Positions 52,489-63,811 of a stretch of 64,000 bases of DNA are shown here, piece by piece. Source of the DNA: Schizochytrium sp. TIO01 (Eukaryota > Sar > Bigyra > Thraustochytrida > Thraustochytriidae); contig SMSO01000031.1 of assembly GCA_004764695.1 (NCBI GenBank), forward strand, positions 6,443,261-6,507,260. The letters are read 5' to 3'. The stretch's first letter is position 1. Every line of letters starts with the position of its first letter. The translations under genes were made by a program, and so were the position numbers. The notes beneath the pieces were generated by a model that ran no database searches, was not told the origin of the DNA, and saw nothing but the letters and a program-made list of their open reading frames with translations.

Positions 52489-55400
52489 TTATATGTGTTG
52501 CAAAAGGGATGATGCATGCGTCGAAAACGCTTGAGTGCGAAGCAGAGCTGCATAAAATGTACGATGTGTGGGGTTGACTGCATCAAGAAAACGGTGCTCA
52601 TTGAAGAGAATGAGCGCATCCGATTTATCAAAGTTAAGCGGGATGCAATGCGGCACGACTTGCTCTAACAGCTTATCAACTACCATATGGAAGGAATCAC
52701 AAATCTCGCGCGATGGAACCTTGGATGCACGCACGGGAGTACCAAACAGGCTATCGCAAGATTCGTAGCGAGGTTGCGTAAGCCTGCGTAGGTCTTGCAC
52801 TAAGTGTGCGCGAAGTTCTTGAGGAAGCATAAGGTGGGAGCCGAGAGAGGTCTCCTCTTCATCATATGCAGCAAGCGTGTCACCCCCTCGTGCAGTCATA
52901 GATGGCATCTGCAAAGTTCCATGGTCGAGGTTTACAACTACTGCATCGAGGACGAATGGAAAATCTTTCTTGAAAGCATAGTCCGTATGAATACCAATAA
53001 TGAATGGCGTGGGACATTCAAGATGGTCAAGCATTCTTCGTGGGAGAATTGGCGCATAAACATGACTCCACTGCATCGGTTTGAGAAGATCGCGCATGGC
53101 TTCCGCAATCGTTGTTAGCGCGGTAAACCGTTTTGACACAAATAACATTTTCCGTTCGAGAAGGCAGCATTCAAAGAGCCTGATGATATCATCGTATGAA
53201 AAAATTTCGAACAGTAAGTCAAGATCAAGCTCATCATTCTTGTATTCATTCTCATGCAAAGATTTGAAGTCAGCTAGACTCGTTTTGATGGTAGATACGA
53301 CAGGCTCGCATAAAAGATTTAAGTCTTGACCCTCCTTTTCGAAGCTAGAGCGGTGCTGCTCTGCAACGGCACGTAAGGACTCTCGATGCATGTCGAGGAA
53401 GCGAGACGTGCTTGTTATACAAATACCTGTATAACTAGAGCCCTCGCGAAATGCAAGACTGCTGCCGTACAGGCCATTTCCCATGACAAAGTTGAACAGC
53501 ATAGGATACTGATTAGGGTCTTCTTCACCAACGCCGACGTGCTCATTACCAAGACGATGGGGCAAGAAAAAACGTTCAATCTGTGGGGGTACAGTGGCAC
53601 CCTCGATTGCAGGAAAAATTTTAGGATCTTGCACTCCTGGCGGGGCTTCAAAAAGCAAAACGTGACTAATAACACCACCAAGGTACTTATCTTGTTGATC
53701 CGTGGAGTCGTGCATAGGAAGGGGGGCAACAGCGCGGTGTGTATTAAGGTAATCTGGCAATTTGGCTTCTTGAAGAATTGCCGAAAGGCGTGGCATATAC
53801 TTATCAAGAAGGGCTTCATTGCCATCATTTTTTGCGGCTGAATTGAATGCCTCCCAGATCATTTTACCAAGTGCATGGTGCACAAATTGGCGGTGCAGAT
53901 CTTTGCATAGGACAAGGAGTCTTTCATGTAGATATGAAAAGTCGAGGTCTTGTGTCTCCTCGTCGTAAACACGTTCTCGACGCGCAACAGGAACAAATGA
54001 TTCTTTGAATAGAGTTGAGCAGAATTTTGCGGTGCTCCAAATAGATAACGCGCTTGCTGCAGGGGCGCTTGCTTTCGTAGGTTCCAGGCCCAACAGGTAA
54101 ATAAGAAAAGCAGCGCAGCACTTTCGGTTCTCCAAAATAAGTTCGAGAGGAACAATTTGTCTCACTAGGCGAGAGAAAACTCGTAGTTTCCATCCATTGC
54201 GCTCGCCAAGCTTTTCCAGCGCTCGTTCGACATCCTTTTCATGAAGAAAGAGAGCAAATGTATCGTTACGTACAAGCTCTTGTACATACTCGAAAAGAAC
54301 TTCGAGAGCCTCGATAGACCCGGAACTCAGAACTTCTCGTCTTGCTTGGTTTGCCGCTGGATTGCGGTAGATAACGTCTCGAATTGAAAAATCAGTGTTT
54401 TTGCCTTGCAAATATTTTGCGGCGATGCCTTTACGAATGGAATTTTCGACCGTGGCTTGGTTGAATCGATGAGATCCAGCCTTGATACGCTGGCGAATTT
54501 TGACGACCTCCACAAGGAACATGATTTGCGCTACAGCCGTATTGACATACTTTCGTGGGGACGATGGTGCATGCCGGCGCATGTCTACATCTGGGCTTTC
54601 AATTTCTTCATCATCCGTCACAGTCGTAGTAGTGTCAGCATCATCGTCCCCTTCTATATCGTCGCTAACTAACGTTGTTGCTCCAACTAGCTGAATATTG
54701 CCCTCCATATTCTCCTCACGCAATATTTTTTCAAGTGCTCGTTCATTCTTTAAAACTTCGCGATAATTGGAGGAGTCTAGGTAACGGTTGACAAAATTGA
54801 GGAAGACCTCAAGGGGGCCGTTCGAGATAAGCACTGAGCCAAGCTGCAGAGGCTCGGGTCTGCGCCAGAATCTAAGGACAATCGGGCGAGAGCTGTCACG
54901 AATAAAATCAGTGAGCTCGTTTAGCGTCTCATTGCAGCGAATCCAACGATCTTCGCACGAGGCGCTGACAATGATGTCACCCTTGGCAATAATTCCTAAT
55001 TTATAGGCAGCAACGCCAGTCAGTGCTTGCACAAATATATGCTCTTTATGCGATAGAGTGAGACCAATTGAACGACTAGAAAAGTAGACATCAAACATCA
55101 TATGGCGGCGTTGGTTACCTTGAACTAAAGGTAATCTGTACGCGTCTCCGTCAGGACGATACCACTTTTCGCGTTGAATGGGTAAACCAATGTTGTCTTT
55201 GTTGATAGTCCCGTGTGGAGAACTTGACGTTCGATGGCTAGAGGCGAGTGGGTTCGACTGCTCGTCATCATCCCCATCTTGAGATAGCGTCCAGGGTCGC
55301 TCCGCACCAAGACGAACTACCTCCTCAAAGGAAACGGCGACGGGTTCACCCAGAACCATGGCACCGCCTACATGGCGCACATGGCGCTTCTCCATTTCTT

Positions 55401-55659
55401 CATGTGACATATCTCCATTAAGTTGTTCTTCTTCTATATCATTTTGGCGAAGGTGGCTTTCCACTTGAAGTTGGCCATCTTCATTTCCGTAGTCACCAAC
55501 TCCGATGCCACCTTCAGTTTCAGAAGCAGAATTTTCTGACATCAGGGATGCCTGGCTAGCTTGTTGAAGTTCTTTGGCCATATGATTCTCTTGAATGGAC
55601 GAGTTTGAAGCTGGTTTAGCGTCGGCTTTATCATGACTTTCATCATCACTACTAATCAT
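52489..55659 (-). CDS. PDZ-RGS-DENN domain protein
   Basis: This is a 1056-residue single frame. The N-terminal 180 residues are acidic and disordered. A PDZ-like domain lies at about 183-275 (SIGLTLSHKEHIFVQALTGV, then AAYKLGIIAKGDIIVSASCE). An RGS-like domain at about 283-485 has the usual FxxFxxxYL start, a long acidic insertion, then FLVEVVKIRQRI and EALEVLFEYVQELVRNDTF. A second helical region at about 490-640 may be a degenerate RGS copy. The C-terminal half is a tripartite DENN module: SHVLLFEAP (u-DENN), SYDDIIRLFECCLLERKMLF and WSHVYAPILPRRMLDHLECP with PTPFIIGI (core DENN), then d-DENN. DENN proteins are usually exchange factors for Rab GTPases; RGS domains act on G-alpha or bind membranes and kinases. 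ATG 55659 opens the frame. DENN is confident, PDZ and RGS moderate. Confidence 0.85.
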   Translation of the reverse strand: MISSDDESHDKADAKPASNSSIQENHMAKELQQASQASLMSENSASETEGGIGVGDYGNEDGQLQVESHLRQNDIEEEQLNGDMSHEEMEKRHVRHVGGAMVLGEPVAVSFEEVVRLGAERPWTLSQDGDDDEQSNPLASSHRTSSSPHGTINKDNIGLPIQREKWYRPDGDAYRLPLVQGNQRRHMMFDVYFSSRSIGLTLSHKEHIFVQALTGVAAYKLGIIAKGDIIVSASCEDRWIRCNETLNELTDFIRDSSRPIVLRFWRRPEPLQLGSVLISNGPLEVFLNFVNRYLDSSNYREVLKNERALEKILREENMEGNIQLVGATTLVSDDIEGDDDADTTTTVTDDEEIESPDVDMRRHAPSSPRKYVNTAVAQIMFLVEVVKIRQRIKAGSHRFNQATVENSIRKGIAAKYLQGKNTDFSIRDVIYRNPAANQARREVLSSGSIEALEVLFEYVQELVRNDTFALFLHEKDVERALEKLGERNGWKLRVFSRLVRQIVPLELILENRKCCAAFLIYLLGLEPTKASAPAASALSIWSTAKFCSTLFKESFVPVARRERVYDEETQDLDFSYLHERLLVLCKDLHRQFVHHALGKMIWEAFNSAAKNDGNEALLDKYMPRLSAILQEAKLPDYLNTHRAVAPLPMHDSTDQQDKYLGGVISHVLLFEAPPGVQDPKIFPAIEGATVPPQIERFFLPHRLGNEHVGVGEEDPNQYPMLFNFVMGNGLYGSSLAFREGSSYTGICITSTSRFLDMHRESLRAVAEQHRSSFEKEGQDLNLLCEPVVSTIKTSLADFKSLHENEYKNDELDLDLLFEIFSYDDIIRLFECCLLERKMLFVSKRFTALTTIAEAMRDLLKPMQWSHVYAPILPRRMLDHLECPTPFIIGIHTDYAFKKDFPFVLDAVVVNLDHGTLQMPSMTARGGDTLAAYDEEETSLGSHLMLPQELRAHLVQDLRRLTQPRYESCDSLFGTPVRASKVPSREICDSFHMVVDKLLEQVVPHCIPLNFDKSDALILFNEHRFLDAVNPTHRTFYAALLRTQAFSTHASSLLQHI

Positions 55660-58470
55660 CTTTGAAAGCGATGTTGCCAGTTATCAGCTAATCCTCACGA
55701 TATATACCTGAAAATTTGTTGCAGTGTCGTACGTAGCTGAGGGTTTTCCAGTATCTAAAATCTTCAAGATGCTAAGCAGGTAGGAAGTTTTTGCAGAGGG
55801 GTCTCGGGTTCGATAGTTTTTGCTAAAAAATATTCGGAATACCTGGATTGATAAGCAGCGGAGGATGTCCTCCTTGTGCTAAAGTAACCCTTTGATTGAA
55901 AGTGATCACAATCTTTCTCCAGCACTCCAAGATATCCAGCTCTTTAAAAAGACGTCTTACAAACGTATTTGCAGTTACAAGCCCAACTGTCGTTCGTATT
56001 TATTTACTTTCTTGGTGAGCGTACAAGTTGCACGTATCAGCTTACTTATCTTTTTTGTTCTGAAGTTCTCCGAAGTTAAATCTTGGACACCTGGTATCTT
56101 CAACGAAAAACAGCTATAAAGCTGAGGGTTCAAACCGGTCCAAGAGTTTCCCAAAGTTGAATATTTCCTCCCAGCGAGAAAAGGCCACTCGAGAAGGTAT
56201 CTGCGCAGCCCCGCGCAACCCTGCGCAAGGCTTCGCCGCACGTTGTCAACTTGCTTGCGAGGTCGCCTGGATGGGCGCCCTCGAACCCAGATTAGAACGC
56301 AAGTATTTTAGAACGATAAGAACAGGTCATAAGATCTACCGGAATTCCGTACTTGGAGACGGAATTCCTATAGTTATCAGTTCTCTCCTCCAACCCTCTT
56401 CGAAGTTCTCGGCACGTGGTTAGGGGCGGACAGAGCAGAGATCACTTATTCTTCATTTTTTTAGTTTTTTCTTTTTCAAATAAATTCTTTTCATCATAGT
56501 AGTAGCTCGCTAACTGAATAGTTCTAACAGATTGCATGTGAGGGGGACGAACTTTACTTGTCTAGAGCTGGTTGGATTGAACCGTTGACGAAGTAGGTAC
56601 TAGTATATCCGGACTGAGTAGCAGCGGCGCTGAGTTTGGGTGTGGAGTAGAGGAGGTGAGGCATCTCTATAGATTATAGAGTCGTTTATGGGTTGTTGAG
56701 GCAAATGTCAGCAAAGGGGTAGTCTGGGACCTGATCACAGAGAAATAGCTTCGTAGATTTCTTCGCTCGTGTTCTCGACATGCTAGAAATGAAAATAAGC
56801 GGGACTTTGACGAGAGGGCGATCTTGAACCACCCTATGGGGATGCGTTGATTACATCAGTGCTACTCTTTTGAGGTTTGTGTTGTGAGAGTTTTAAGTTA
56901 GTTCTATTTCTACTCCTTTGGGGATCCTCTAAAACAAAAAATAGGATACGTAGAATTATTTTAGAATGCAGATCAAAAGCAACCAAATTTAATCGATCCA
57001 GTTAGAGGGGTTCTTGGAAACTCATACACAAGAAACTTGGCTTAGCCACATATGTAGGATCTTTTAAGTATTGCCAAGTGTGAAGTAGAAACGATCTAAT
57101 TTGCTCATAGGAAAGCAGAACAATGTGTTTGCGCTTTTTACTAAGCAAGGGGCTAAGGAGTAGAAAACAAGTCAAAGTTAAAGAAAGTGCTTGCTTTTAA
57201 AAAGAAGAAATCTCTCAACACGCAACTCAAAATTAATGTGATTTATAAAGTCCGTGTTGAGTATGATCTGTGAATCCACTGAAGTGCACAATATGGACTT
57301 TTCGCCAGGCTCTGTGTATTCTAACTTGATTTGCTAACTTGCAAATTTACCCACTTGGAGACCTAGTATGGGATTATTATCCCCCTACAGGGTGTACGTG
57401 TCGTTTAACCACCAAAGTCGTTCTGGAGTGGTGGCGCGGGAGTGCACAAAGCCCAATACTCAGATTACCCTATATATTTCACCTTTTCAGCAAGTCAAGA
57501 CTTTGCACTTCTCATTTGCAAGTTATTTAATGAGCTCCGTATCGAGAAGGCCCATGAGAGCAGCCTCCGTTCAGAGGCAGAGGATCAGCGAGAGTAGCAT
57601 CCACCAGGATAAAAGTTTTGAAATTAAAAAAGTAGAAAAGAAGAGAAAGAGATTGAAAAGATTGAAGTCAAGTTCAAGGTACACACCTACCTGACTTCCA
57701 GGGAAACACCTGCAAGTTTGCCAGCCACACAAAGTATGCTCAATCATGAGAAATATGCACAGGTAAATATGGAAAAACTATGTACAGTCTTGGGAACAAG
57801 TTGACAGGGAAGTTTACTTAAAGATGTAAGACTTGAAGAAAGTGACTGACCTCAGTCTTTCCAGAGTGCAAATGATTAAATCAAGGCTAGGCACAGTTCG
57901 TCTACTGTGTCTTGAGCGAACTGGGTCTTTCCCCTCTCTATCTCCCATGTAGTCTGAAGTAGTCAAATTGAAGTTGGTCAGAGTGAAGGAACATTTTCGC
58001 TCAAGTTTATTATACCCCCTCTACTAGTACTTTGGCTTCCCCGATTATCTCATCTGGCCAGCTTGGCACTAATAGACAGGGTGCCTTGTAGTTATATTAC
58101 CTATCTAGGTGAGTAAATTTGCCTCTTGATCTAAGTGTGAAGATTCTTTGGTATTGTACATTCAACTTTACACGTTACATTCACCCAAACATCTCTCAGA
58201 AAGTCCGAATTAAAATAAGATGAAAATATAAGATCTCAAGTCTACTATGTCTTCTGTTTGGCAGTGTGAGCTAGGAGTTCTCGATAATTCTATTATCATC
58301 TGTAGTCAGCAGAGCATGTGATGGATGATCGAGGCATTAGCTCTTTCACCTCCATCAGGAACGATGGTGCCATTTCACATTAACGGCACGTTTTCTAACC
58401 TGAGATCGAACCTCCATCAGCAAACTGCATGAACCAATCTCGTCATCAGGCACTGTATATCAACGAGCCC

Positions 58471-58513
<43 letters not shown>

Positions 58514-58522
58514 GAAGTAAGT
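58471..58522. repeat. Tetranucleotide microsatellite (AAGT)n
   Basis: About thirteen tandem AAGT units with one GAAG interruption. A short GCTT/GCTC run follows at about 58573-58598. Confidence 0.95.
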
Positions 58523-59043
58523 TTCCTCCAAGCCAGCCTGAGGCTGTGGCTGTGTATAAAGCATGCCACAGCTTGCTTGCTTGCTTGCTCGCTCGCAGAT
58601 TTCGCATCTAAAATCTCGGCGCTGCACATCTCCATCTTGACATTCTTCGAGTGTGCGCCATCTCAGTCTTCTCTGTGTTGCAATGTGCCCTCCCTTCGTG
58701 CAATCCCCAACAAAGTTCAGTCGTAGGTCATGCTGAGGGGACCCTTATAACTGGTCTCACTCCCAGCGTGCCCTTACTTTGCGCACGTCCCCCTCCAAGT
58801 AATGAGCAATACTCTTTAATATTACCTACTAGTCCTAAAAAAAACATGCAATTAAAAAAAGAAAAGAAAAAAGACTAAACGATAATAATAAAAAATGAAA
58901 TTGTAAAAACGAAATTAAAGAATAAAAACTATAAAAGGTTGTCATCAGCTGCAATTGCAATTGCAAGTGAGTGAATTGCAATTCGTCATTGCGAATTGGT
59001 TGAGCAAGTTCTCCGGAGCTCGGCCGGGGCCCTCGCGAACTGG

Positions 59044-59076
59044 AGCGAGCGAGCGAGTGAGTGAGTGAGTGAGTCA
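59044..59076. repeat. Compound tetranucleotide array (GAGC)n(GAGT)n
   Basis: A run of GAGC units changes into GAGT units without a break in period. Confidence 0.9.
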
Positions 59077-59383
59077 GGATCGCCGGAAGGCAGCGTTGAC
59101 GATCGCTCGACCAGACTGGCCAACCGGCAAGTCCCTCGATCACAGGACTTGTCCCGGTACGGTTGAATGGCTCACCGAGTTAAACGAAATTCTCGCGCTC
59201 CTCGAACCGAATCAAATCGAGCCGAGCATGTCAATAACCAAACGAATAATAATAAACACATTCCACTTACGCTGGGCGATGATAGAAACACTCACCTCAC
59301 TGCGAACTGGAATGCAGGGGTATTACTATTTCGCGCGGCCGCAGACGGATTTATGAGCGGAGATGCTGATTGATTCAAGTCTT

Positions 59384-59450
59384 TGAGTGAGTGAGTGAAT
59401 GAATGAATGCATGAATGCATGAATGAATGAATGAATGATTGATTGATTCA
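59384..59450. repeat. Compound tetranucleotide array (GAGT)(GAAT)(GCAT)(GATT)
   Basis: The 4-bp period is kept over about 65 bp while the unit drifts from GAGT through GAAT and GCAT to GATT. Confidence 0.9.
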
Positions 59451-60564
59451 TTGCAAACAACCCAACAGAGAAGCAAAGAAGCGCCTCGTGATGAGAAGAA
59501 CTAACTTCAAGTTGGCCAATAGCTTAGCTATAGCTGGCCTAGAGGCACCTCCTATGCGTATCTCCTATACGCAGCTCTAGCGCTCTGCGAGTAAGAATGA
59601 TCAAAAATGCGCTTGAAAGTCGAAGGGGATCGATCGATCATTGGCGCTCGGCATTTCAGTCGTGCTAAGGCAAAGCAAGGCAAAGCAAATTATCACGTGC
59701 GGTTTATCTCCATTAACGTTGAAAACCCCGGGCTCAACCTTGCTCGTGCGTTATAGATCATGGTTCACACAACCCATCCATGAATCACTGCGCTCGAATA
59801 AAGAGAACTTCGAAAGTAGATAAACAGTAAACAATTAAATTTTAAAAATAAATTTAATTCTTAATTGCAGAGACTTCCTCTCGCGTTTCCTCTCTTTCCC
59901 GTTCTGCAAATTGGATACGAGGAGGGCCTTAGCACTCACCTACATCGATATAGGGCTCAGGACCTCTCACGTCGTCGGTGAAAGACAGTCGTCTTAGCTT
60001 CTCCAGGGCCTAGCCGTAACGCTAGGACCTATACCAATGTGTGCCCTCATAACGTATTCCATAGGAGTGTGCCCATTTCCCCCCAAATTTCTTCCCTCTC
60101 CGTCTCCGCCCTAATTTCCAAGCAAAAGTCTTCGGAAAAGCCAAACGATCGCATGTGAGGCATTAAGTTTCGAAAATAGACTCCCGATTACTTGAAAATC
60201 AAGGACCTCGAGGACTCTGCACCCTTTGCTGACGGCTGTTTATCCAATGCATCAGTCACTTAGCTCCTTCTTGAAACCCATCTGTTCGCTCGCACGTGAA
60301 AACCAGTAGGTACTAGGCGCAGGAGAGGTATCATAGCACTAGCTAGCGTATCTCTAGCGCACTAATTATTTTTGTTCTTTTATTTAATAACTAAGAAATG
60401 GCTGAGAGAAACTTTTTCTAGTAAACTTATTTAATAAAAAAACAAGAAGAAGAATGCTCGAAGGCGGCAGAAAAGCGTTGCTTTACTCATACTTACGCAT
60501 GGGGGAGGAGCGATTAGCAGGCAGTTCTGCAGCTAAACCTTCAAAGCAGCTTTTTCGAAGACGC

Positions 60565-60644
60565 TGGAAAGAGAGCAAGAAAGGGCGAAAGAAAGGGCGA
60601 AAGAAAGAGTTGAAAGAAAGAGTTGAAAGAAAGAAAAAAAAAGG
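60565..60644. repeat. GAAA-rich purine tract with longer duplicated units
   Basis: Units such as GAAAGGGC and GAAAGAGTT recur within an almost pure purine strand; it ends in an A9 run. Confidence 0.8.
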
Positions 60645-61618
60645 TTTCTCGCCTCTTCCGTGGCACTTCTCCCCCTTCGCCCTCCTCAGACAGGTCCCAC
60701 CTTTCCCCCTTTCCCTCCCGCTCTCCCAGTCTGCCCCCTTTTCGGCGTACCTATTTATTTCGCTAAAGCAGGAGGCACTTCGAATGAGAAAGCAGATATA
60801 TACAAATGAAGACCAACCCTCTCGAGAAAACCCGGCCAAGAGCAGCCTCGAGTGCGAGTGGGTTTGTATGCTCATACATTCTTGGCTAGTTTTACTCAAT
60901 TAGCAATGCTTCGATTGTCTCGTGCAACTTTTGCGAATTCGCAGGTGTTTCAAGAATTTGTAAGGCTTAGCTACCAATGAACAAACACAAACGTGGCAGA
61001 ATTGCAGGTGCTATACTTTTATAACAACCTATAGATTTAGGCATTCTGCGATCTCGAGTGAACTTGAACTTGGAGTTAGGGATTCATTCCTCACGCGCGA
61101 GAGTACTCTGAGGGGATCCTCTGCGAAGGTCACTTATCTGCGCAGAGGCTGCTCCATGCCACACAAGTTGGACTTCAAGTGCAGGTGCCGCAGACCACCA
61201 TTGCAGTTAGTTTCGGCGCTGTCCTCCTTTAATTAATATAATAGTCTTAAAACAAACAAAGAAACAAAGAAACAACAAATCACCAGTCAATCAATCATTC
61301 AATCAATCGATTGAATGAATGAGTTGATGAATTGAGAATCAACCGAACGGTCGAATCGTCAATTAGATCGAATGAGCGACTAAATCACTACGAATGAACA
61401 TATAAACGAATGAATCAATCGACCGATCGACCACATATTACCCAACATCACTCGAAGAGAACTAGAAATGACAAATACAAAGCTCTAACCGCTTTGCTAT
61501 TCCTACGTATTACCTCAAAGTTACTTAGCGCAGCTCAGTCTTTTACCACGAACGAAATACATGATTTATCCATGTATTGGTTTCAATTTTAATTAAAAGT
61601 AAAATAATAGAGCAAAAA

Positions 61619-61665
61619 TAGAAAAAGAAAAAGAAAGAAAGAAAGAAAGAAAGAAAGAAATGAAT
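61619..61665. repeat. Tetranucleotide microsatellite (GAAA)n
   Basis: About ten GAAA units. A second, less regular GAAA/GCAAAA tract lies at 61736-61790. Confidence 0.9.
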
Positions 61666-62029
61666 AACTAACTAGCATGGATTGTGGGGTACACTAGCCA
61701 CTTGTTTGGGTAGAGCTCCTAGTAAGAAGCGTAATGGAAAAAGAAAAGAAAGAAAAGCAAAAGAAAGCAAAAGAAAGAAAGAATGTGTTTGTTGTAGCTA
61801 AAAGTTAGCTAGTCGCTCGCTATCTCCTCACCCATGACTTAAGGCATAGCACATACAGCGTTGTTCTCTCTGCGTGAAAGTTGTGGTTAATTGTGAGCTA
61901 TGGATGTATGTGTTTATGGACGTACATGGTAGGTAGGTATATACACACTACTATAGTATAGGGAGGTGGGTGGGTTATAACAGCGCTGTTGTGTGCTTTA
62001 GTTCCTCTTTAGATTGCGCGAGATAACAC

Positions 62030-62070
62030 ATTCACTCATTCATTCATTCATTCATTCATTCATTCACTCA
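62030..62070. repeat. Tetranucleotide microsatellite (CATT)n
   Basis: About nine CATT units, the reverse-complement register of the GAAT arrays elsewhere in the window. Confidence 0.9.
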
Positions 62071-62101
62071 TTTGGATGGGAAATAAAAGTAAAATAAAAG
62101 C

Positions 62102-62173
62102 CATTCGAACATTCAAACATTCAAACATTCAAACATTCAACACTCAAACACTCAAACATTCAAACATTCACTC
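62102..62173. repeat. Octanucleotide tandem repeat (ATTCAAAC)n
   Basis: About nine 8-bp units with ACTCAAAC variants, only 30 bp after the CATT array. Confidence 0.9.
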
Positions 62174-63169
62174 AGGTCTTCTTCCTTGCAGAACAGCGGG
62201 AGCGGCAGCGCAAGGCGGCCTCAGGGAGACTTTGGAATCCTCGACAGCGGCAGGCTCTGAGAGAGGCGGCGGGCGCCAGGCCTCTCCCTCCCTCCCTCCC
62301 AAGTCGCGGCGTTTCGATTCGAACCGCCTTCCTGTTCTACGTAGAAGTGGCAGGTATTTTTGTTTTTGTTTTTGCTCGAGCGCTCGATAAATTGCTTTTC
62401 GTTTGCTTGCTAGCTTCGACTTCTTCCGCATTCACCAATCTCCACCTCTGCGGCGGCCTCTCGTCGCTTTGCTTCGTTTGACTCCGTCGCTCGTGCCCAC
62501 TGCGGCGCCTGGACATCTTCAACCCGCGCCGCGCCGCTCCCTCGTCGCTCGCAGCTCCCTCTGCCCAGCCCGAAGCCTTCACCGCGCGTTCACGAAGTAG
62601 AAAGCAGAGCCAAATTCAACTTTCAGGTTAACCTCGCTAGGACACCAAGAGAGAAACCGCGAGCTCGCTACAGCTCGCTTTCAACACAGCTCCGAACCCC
62701 TTGCTGGAGTCTTTCCTCTCTGGGCGAGCGGGCTGACGAGCAGATTCTGTGCTCGCTGCTCGCTCGCTTCTAGGTTGCTAGTAGCTCTGCCACCTCAATT
62801 TACTCCTCTTTTTATTTTGAGCGAGCGTCTTGATTGAGCCTCTGCTTGTGCTCTACTGGCCCTCAACGTTTCTGGGTTCTTTAGGTCCTGGCACTTTTGC
62901 TTCCCCATCGCAAGGCTGCTACCTTGACGCGTTGGTCCTGCTCCTCTTCGTGAAGCTCTTGACACAAACACGTTTAATTCACTACAGCCTGGGAGGTCTT
63001 TTGATACTTTAATTTGAACCTTTTCAAGTCTCAGCTTCGCACGGGTTGTGTGCAAGCCGAACGATCAGTTGGACTTGATAGTGAGTCCAGCTTACTGTAC
63101 GGTCTGAGAAGAGACGGCCTAGCTAGCTAAGAAAAGGGCTTTTCCTGTTTCTCGATCGAAGCGAATATA

Positions 63170-63811
63170 ATGGTACAATTTGTGTTCAGACACTTGAGCA
63201 TCTTCAAGCGGCCCTCCAGCATTGAAGGCAAGGAGAGCTGGGAAGAAGTTCACGAGCCACGAATTCTCCTAGACTTTAAAGTGGGTATCTCGTGCCTTCT
63301 CTTTCTCCTAGTTGCGGCCGTTTTATGGAGATACGGCGCCTGGTTTGGCGCATACACCTTCATTATCGTCACTCTCTTTTCCACGCTCTCTGATGCCGTC
63401 TACTACCGGCACTATTATCTCGACGTCATTGACCGATTGACCGCGACGCTCGGTGTTTTCTACATGTGTTGGTTCTCAACACGGTGGTTCATCGCAAGCG
63501 ACCTGACTCTCCTCGTAAGCTGGTGCAAACTTTTCTTGCAGGTTGGTAGTGCCATGACGCCATTCAAATTTTTGAACCAGTGCCGTCAATTCCCTGTTCG
63601 CTCAGAGCACTGGCGCAAGAACCACGTCTGGTGGCACATTACAGGTACAACTGCAATGATTCTCTGCATTTACGTTAGTCAGGGGGATCTCGACGACTAT
63701 TTTCAACAATTGCCTAATCTTGACATGGAAGCGCTCAAGGGCTACATCTCCGAGTCCCCTTTAGTGGAGCTCATCGACATCGAGCCTATTGTTAAATTTT
63801 TGGAAATGTAA
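63170..63811 (+). CDS. Small polytopic membrane protein, CREST-like
   Basis: The 213-residue frame starts at ATG 63170 and ends TAA. Four to five membrane helices are visible: VGISCLLFLLVAAVLW (about 38-55), AYTFIIVTLFSTLSD (about 61-76), DRLTATLGVFYMCW (about 88-101), SDLTLLVSWCKLFLQV (about 109-125) and HITGTTAMILCIYV (about 155-168). Ser and Asp in TLSDAVYYRHYYLDVIDR plus NHVWWHITG, with two His, recall the metal-site pattern of the CREST hydrolase group (alkaline ceramidase, PAQR, PER1/PGAP3). The spacing is only roughly right, so this is a suggestion. An unknown membrane protein is the safe description. No stop or splice signal interrupts the frame. Confidence 0.7.
   Translation: MVQFVFRHLSIFKRPSSIEGKESWEEVHEPRILLDFKVGISCLLFLLVAAVLWRYGAWFGAYTFIIVTLFSTLSDAVYYRHYYLDVIDRLTATLGVFYMCWFSTRWFIASDLTLLVSWCKLFLQVGSAMTPFKFLNQCRQFPVRSEHWRKNHVWWHITGTTAMILCIYVSQGDLDDYFQQLPNLDMEALKGYISESPLVELIDIEPIVKFLEM

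Larger units (their letters stand above)
55660..63169. other. Long gene-poor region with many microsatellites
   Basis: Over 7.5 kb I find no frame with convincing coding character. Open frames are short, compositionally odd or overlap simple repeats. From about 58.4 kb the DNA holds repeated tetranucleotide arrays. From about 62.2 kb it becomes GC-richer and pyrimidine-rich (CTCC, GCTCGCT), which fits a promoter and long 5' UTR for the gene at 63170. Confidence 0.5.

Noticed and set aside
60454-60903. Open frames on both strands of about 140 codons
   Set aside because: They are produced by the GAAA-rich purine tract and have no domain or plausible protein composition.
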